From NCBI GenBank assembly GCA_963677395.2, contig OY781965.2:248001-312000 (forward strand): DNA of 64,000 nt. Reading direction: 5' to 3'. The stretch comes from G963667975 sp963677395 (GTDB taxonomy: Bacteria; Bacteroidota; Bacteroidia; Bacteroidales; G963667975). This document shows positions 60,443-64,000 of this stretch, one piece after another. The notes beneath the pieces were generated by a model that saw nothing but the letters and a program-made list of their open reading frames with translations, did not search any database and was not told the DNA's origin. Both the position numbers and the translations under genes were made by a program. Numbering within the stretch: position 1 is the first letter of the stretch; the number at the start of each line of letters is the position of its first letter.

Positions 60443-63274
60443 TTGTTAGGTATCAAAGCGCTTACTACCTTGAAAAGAGAGATTCGAATACAAAATATCC
60501 TGATTTTTCTGGCCGTACTGTTTATAATACAGGCCTGTTCAACACGAAAAAACACTTTTACCCGTCGTGTATATCATAACATGACAGCTCATTATAATGC
60601 ATGGTGGAATGGAAATGAAAGTTTAAAGGAAGGTGTTAAAGCTTTGGCTGTAGCACATAAAGATAACTATACCGAAGTACTTCCGGTTTTTCAATATGGA
60701 ACAAAAGATGATGCACAATCTATAAATCCTCAAATGGATCGTGCTATTGAAAAAGGTGCGAAAGTGATTAAAATGCACTCTATCTTCATCAAAGGGAAAG
60801 AGTTCATTCGTTGGATTGATGATTCATACTTATTAATTGGGAAAGCTCAATTTTACAAACAAGACTATCTGGCTTCAATTCGAACATTTAACTATATTAT
60901 CAGTCAATACAAATACAACGAAATCAGATTCGATGCCATGATATGGCTGGCACGTTGTTATACACAAACCGGCGAATTTACCACTGCTGAGACCATGCTC
61001 GATCAGGTAAAAAATAAAATCGACGCGGGGGAAGCTCCTGAAAAGTATAAGAAACACCTTATGCTTGCATATGCCGATTGCCTGATTAAACAGAAATCTT
61101 ACTCTGCTTCTAAAGAGTATCTTTCAATGGCTATTAATTTGAATAAAAATTCAAAAACCAGAACCCGTTTACGTTTTATTCTGGCTCAGATTGCTCAACG
61201 TGGTGGAGATATGACTCAGGCCTCTGAGCTTTACCGAAAAGTTATTCGTAAGAATCCCACCTACGAAATGGCATTCAATGCTAAAATCAACCTTGCAATG
61301 TGCTTTGAATCCTCAACAGGAAACTCTAAAGATATTCTTAAAAAATTAAACAAAATGGTCAGGGACTCAAAAAACAAAGAATTCCTTGATCAGGTTTACT
61401 ATGCTTTAGCTCAGATTGCCCTGAAAGAAAAAAACTATGATGAGGCAGTGAAAATGCTTCGCTTATCAGTAAGTTCAAGCGTTGCAAACAATAACCAAAA
61501 ATCCTTATCATCGCTTACCATTGCAGATATTTATTACGACAGAAACGATTACATCAATGCGCAGGCATACTACGATACATCTCTCACTTTTCTGCCCAAC
61601 ACATATCCAAACTACAAAACAATTAAGTCTAAAAGCGAAGTATTAACCAAGCTGGTGAAAAATATTAAAATTGCAGAATTAGAAGACAGTTTACAAACAA
61701 TGGCATCATTACCTGATGCTCAGCGTACTGCAAAGATCCAAGGTGCAATAAACAAATATCGGGTAGAAAAAGCAGAAAAGAAACGTCAGGAAGACATGGG
61801 AAAGGGTGTGGGACCAGCTATTAACACAGCGAGTCAATCCGGAGGTGTTTTTGGAAATAAAGATGCTAACTGGTATTTCTACAATCCGGCTACTCTTAAC
61901 TTTGGATACAATGAATTTATCCGAAAATGGGGCAATCGAAAGCTGGAAGACAACTGGCGTTTAAGTAATAAACAGGCTACTGATTTCGGTATCACCGAAA
62001 ACAAAGAAGATGCTGAAGATGCTGAAGAAGGTGCAGTTCGAAAAGATTCTCTTCCAAAGGGCGCAATGGATCCTGAAAATCCTTTGTTTTATTCCAAAGA
62101 CATTCCAATCACCAAGGAAAAACTCGACCGTTCTAACAAAAAGTTGAGTGATGCAATGTTCAACATTGGCCTTATTTATTTTGAAGGATTAAATGATCCG
62201 GAAAAATCAATTGAAGCGTTCGAAAAATTCATGAAACGATTTCCAGAAGACAATCATACATTGAGTACTTATTACCAGATGTATAGAATTTATAATCAAA
62301 AGGAAGATGCCGCAAAGAAAAAAAATTACAAAGATCTGATTCTTACTAAATATCCAGAAAGTGATTACGCAAAAATCATTTCAGATCCGGAATATTACAA
62401 ACAAATTCTTGCCAAAAACAGTGAATCGAAACAGTATTATGAAACTACTTATAAATCTTTCCAGAAAGGAGAGTATAATCAAACCATCAGTCGTTCACGT
62501 GAGGCAGATAAAACCTTAAAGCTTTATAATCCCGAATCCGGGCCAAAGTTTATGTACATCGAATCATTGTCATTAGGGAAAGTATATGGTGTTGATTCTC
62601 TGCTATCCGGGTTTAACCGTCTGGCAAAACGCTATCCCGAAAGTGCTGCAAATGCCCTTGCTACACAGCTTATAGAACTCATTAACAAGAATTCAAACAC
62701 GCAATATACCTTTGCTTCAGTCACTCCTGTAAAATCGAATACATCTTCAAATACCAAAGTCGATTCAAAACAAGCTAAGAACAATGTAACTCCAGATAAA
62801 TCAGAGTCTAAGGAAAAGAAAGACACTGAAAATATCAAAAATACTCAGAATGATCAAGTTAAGAAAACAGAACCTGAGAACGCTGAATATACAGGTATTT
62901 ACAAGTGGAAGTCAGATGTTGAACAATTCATGCTGATTTCTGCCAATTCAAAAAAAACAAATATTAACATCCTAAAGATCAAGATTTCTGATTTCTGCAG
63001 AAAAAATAACCCAAATGATAATCTTGAGATAACAAGTATTTTACTGGATGAAACCAATCATTTAATTACTGTTTCAAAATTTCCCAATGCACAGGCGGCC
63101 ATGCAGTTTTACAAGGCAATCACCACCGATACTTATGTTTTTGGTTCAATAGAACCCTCTGCATATGAAATATTTCCGGTATCAACCGAGAATTTCCCAA
63201 CTTTCTATCGTATAAAAAACACAGATGAGTACCTTCAGTTTTTCAAGCAAACCTATATGAAATTACTCAAGTAA
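60443..63274 (+). CDS. porW: T9SS lipoprotein PorW/SprE
   Basis: Large TPR lipoprotein (943 aa) of the type IX secretion system, needed for gliding and secretion in Flavobacterium (SprE) and for gingipain export in Porphyromonas (PorW). The lipobox is FIIQAC (Cys32), followed by the family hallmark RRVYHNMTAHYNAWWNGNES. TPR repeats fill about 100-420 and 540-720; a Lys/Ser/Asp-rich linker (about 760-815) leads to a C-terminal domain. The frame opens with TTG at 60443; a TTG at 60470 gives a shorter signal peptide and is equally possible. It is one of four T9SS-linked genes in the window. Confidence 0.92.
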   Translation: MLGIKALTTLKREIRIQNILIFLAVLFIIQACSTRKNTFTRRVYHNMTAHYNAWWNGNESLKEGVKALAVAHKDNYTEVLPVFQYGTKDDAQSINPQMDRAIEKGAKVIKMHSIFIKGKEFIRWIDDSYLLIGKAQFYKQDYLASIRTFNYIISQYKYNEIRFDAMIWLARCYTQTGEFTTAETMLDQVKNKIDAGEAPEKYKKHLMLAYADCLIKQKSYSASKEYLSMAINLNKNSKTRTRLRFILAQIAQRGGDMTQASELYRKVIRKNPTYEMAFNAKINLAMCFESSTGNSKDILKKLNKMVRDSKNKEFLDQVYYALAQIALKEKNYDEAVKMLRLSVSSSVANNNQKSLSSLTIADIYYDRNDYINAQAYYDTSLTFLPNTYPNYKTIKSKSEVLTKLVKNIKIAELEDSLQTMASLPDAQRTAKIQGAINKYRVEKAEKKRQEDMGKGVGPAINTASQSGGVFGNKDANWYFYNPATLNFGYNEFIRKWGNRKLEDNWRLSNKQATDFGITENKEDAEDAEEGAVRKDSLPKGAMDPENPLFYSKDIPITKEKLDRSNKKLSDAMFNIGLIYFEGLNDPEKSIEAFEKFMKRFPEDNHTLSTYYQMYRIYNQKEDAAKKKNYKDLILTKYPESDYAKIISDPEYYKQILAKNSESKQYYETTYKSFQKGEYNQTISRSREADKTLKLYNPESGPKFMYIESLSLGKVYGVDSLLSGFNRLAKRYPESAANALATQLIELINKNSNTQYTFASVTPVKSNTSSNTKVDSKQAKNNVTPDKSESKEKKDTENIKNTQNDQVKKTEPENAEYTGIYKWKSDVEQFMLISANSKKTNINILKIKISDFCRKNNPNDNLEITSILLDETNHLITVSKFPNAQAAMQFYKAITTDTYVFGSIEPSAYEIFPVSTENFPTFYRIKNTDEYLQFFKQTYMKLLK

Positions 63275-63334
63275 AAGGAATCATGCTGTAAGTTTAAAAA
63301 TTCACTTCGATCGTTAAACGCATTCGAAAAATTG

Positions 63335-63342
63335 TATCTTTG
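63335..63342 (+). promoter_or_regulatory. Candidate -7 element for the bactofilin operon
   Basis: TAtcTTTG matches the -7 consensus and lies 28 bp before the bactofilin ATG. The -33 region is weak. Confidence 0.55.
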
Positions 63343-63370
63343 CGAGTCTTAACCTATAAAATACTTCGGT

Positions 63371-63754
63371 ATGGCTAAAAATACAAACGAAGTCGATTTC
63401 AGTTCGATTAATATTCTGGGTTCAGGAACTACAATCCGCGGTGAAGTAATTGCCAATGGCGATTTACGCGTGGACGGAGAAGTAAACGGAACATTGAATG
63501 TAAAAGGCAAATTGGTAGTTGGTACAACCGGAAGCGTAGAGGGTGATATTTCTTGTCAAAATGCTGAATTTTCTGGAAATATAAAAGCGAATGTAACCGT
63601 TATGGAGCTCTTATCACTCAAAAGTACAGCAAAGCTAATCGGAGATATTTCTGTAGATAAACTTTCTATTGAGCCTGGTGCAGCATTCAGTGGAACCTGT
63701 AAAATGAATAACGTTACTCCCGGATATAACCATATGTCGGGGAAAGATGAATAA
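63371..63754 (+). CDS. Bactofilin-family polymer-forming protein
   Basis: Small cytoskeletal protein of 127 aa with the DUF583/bactofilin right-handed beta-helix: short repeats of glycine-spaced strands (NILGSGTTIRGEVIANGDLR, DGEVNGTLNVKGKLVVGTTG, ISCQNAEFSGNIKANVTV). Bactofilins form filaments without nucleotide and often anchor cell-wall enzymes. N- and C-terminal tails are short. The stop region overlaps the AtpZ gene by 8 bp, so the two are coupled. A place just ahead of the ATP synthase genes is common in Bacteroidota. Confidence 0.93.
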   Translation: MAKNTNEVDFSSINILGSGTTIRGEVIANGDLRVDGEVNGTLNVKGKLVVGTTGSVEGDISCQNAEFSGNIKANVTVMELLSLKSTAKLIGDISVDKLSIEPGAAFSGTCKMNNVTPGYNHMSGKDE

Positions 63755-63962
63755 ACCAAACCAAAAAAAAAATCTTAATGATTATGCCCGCTATTCATCC
63801 CTTGCATTTCAGATGATGGCAATTATTGGTGTGGGTATTTTTAGCGGGATGAAACTTGATAAATATTTGGCATTAAAACGACCAGTCTTTACGGCATTGT
63901 TCTCCGTTATATCCGTAATATTAGCTGTTTATTACGCAATTAAAGATTTCTTAAAAAAATAA
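63747..63962 (+). CDS. AtpZ/AtpI-family membrane protein
   Basis: Two-helix inner-membrane protein of 71 aa of the AtpZ/AtpI family, which helps assemble the F-type ATP synthase c-ring or carries Mg2+/Ca2+ ions. Helices at about 17-36 (LAFQMMAIIGVGIFSG) and about 47-66 (FTALFSVISVILAVYYAI), with the conserved KLDKYL between. It overlaps bactofilin by 8 bp; the next gene begins 4 bp after its stop. Confidence 0.9.
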   Translation: MNKPNQKKNLNDYARYSSLAFQMMAIIGVGIFSGMKLDKYLALKRPVFTALFSVISVILAVYYAIKDFLKK

Positions 63963-63966
63963 AACA

Positions 63967-64000
63967 ATGGGAGAAACCTTGAAAAAATTTCTTGTAAAGC
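63967..64000 (+). CDS. Start of a further gene, cut by the window edge
   Basis: ATG at 63967 opens MGETLKKFLVK before the window ends. It is 4 bp after the AtpZ stop, so it belongs to the same operon. In Bacteroidota this position often holds a small membrane protein or the ATP synthase a subunit (atpB); too little sequence is present to decide. Confidence 0.5.
   Translation, partial: MGETLKKFLVK

Overview
The window looks like a chromosomal segment of an anaerobic, fermentative member of the Bacteroidota, most likely Bacteroidales or Marinilabiliales. The support is type IX secretion (T9SS) features (a PorW/SprE lipoprotein and cargo with type A and CHU_C C-terminal domains), an S46 dipeptidyl-peptidase, the AsmA-like/GT51 fusion, a YgbA-family protein, tryptophanase, phosphotransbutyrylase plus butyrate kinase, and promoters of the Bacteroidota type (TTTG, 19-21 nt, TAnnTTTG). 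Composition is AT-rich. I saw no rRNA, tRNA, CRISPR array or intact insertion sequence. No species can be named from the sequence alone.

Layout. 1-2.6 kb: a 42-bp tandem repeat array running off the left edge, then a DPP7-type peptidase. 2.9-13 kb: a minus-strand gene train (lipid flippase, dUTPase, sugar nucleotidyltransferase, TPR lipoprotein, DUF4292 lipoprotein, EnvC-like factor, alpha/beta hydrolase, glycosyltransferase, lipoyl synthase), mainly cell-envelope genes, ending in a 61-bp tandem array of hairpins. 13-17.2 kb: YgbA-family protein, a PspC-PspC-LiaF-like envelope stress operon, and SppA. 17.2-20.7 kb: an AT-rich accessory stretch with a decayed gene trace, a sensorless histidine kinase overlapping a LuxR-type response regulator, a GC-rich structured leader with a predicted H-type pseudoknot, and an orphan two-repeat beta protein closed by a perfect terminator. 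This is the best candidate for an undescribed system.

20.9-34.1 kb: housekeeping genes (Der, S4/Hsp15-like, cardiolipin synthase-like, LruC lipoprotein, zinc-ribbon/Nif3 pair, LpxK/PNP overlap, AsmA-GT51, GT2). 34.1-48.4 kb: three large secreted proteins (CHU_C, FN3-rich type A, beta-helix type A) with the ptb-buk energy module between the last two. 48.6-54.5 kb: M64 peptidase, tryptophanase, DNA polymerase I. 54.5-57.4 kb: a sulfur operon (SQR-like, DUF1641, TusE-like, DsrE-like) whose promoter overlaps palindromic operator candidates. 57.5-64 kb: an arginase-fold protein lacking key metal ligands, a GatD-like amidotransferase/asparaginase, PorW, bactofilin, AtpZ and the beginning of a further gene that probably leads into the ATP synthase operon.

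Together the genes describe an amino-acid- and peptide-fermenting cell: secreted peptidases, tryptophanase, acyl-phosphate ATP generation and sulfide/persulfide handling. The rest serves envelope synthesis and T9SS export. Start codons were moved inward where a lipobox, signal peptide or family N-terminus favoured it; each such choice is stated in the entry.
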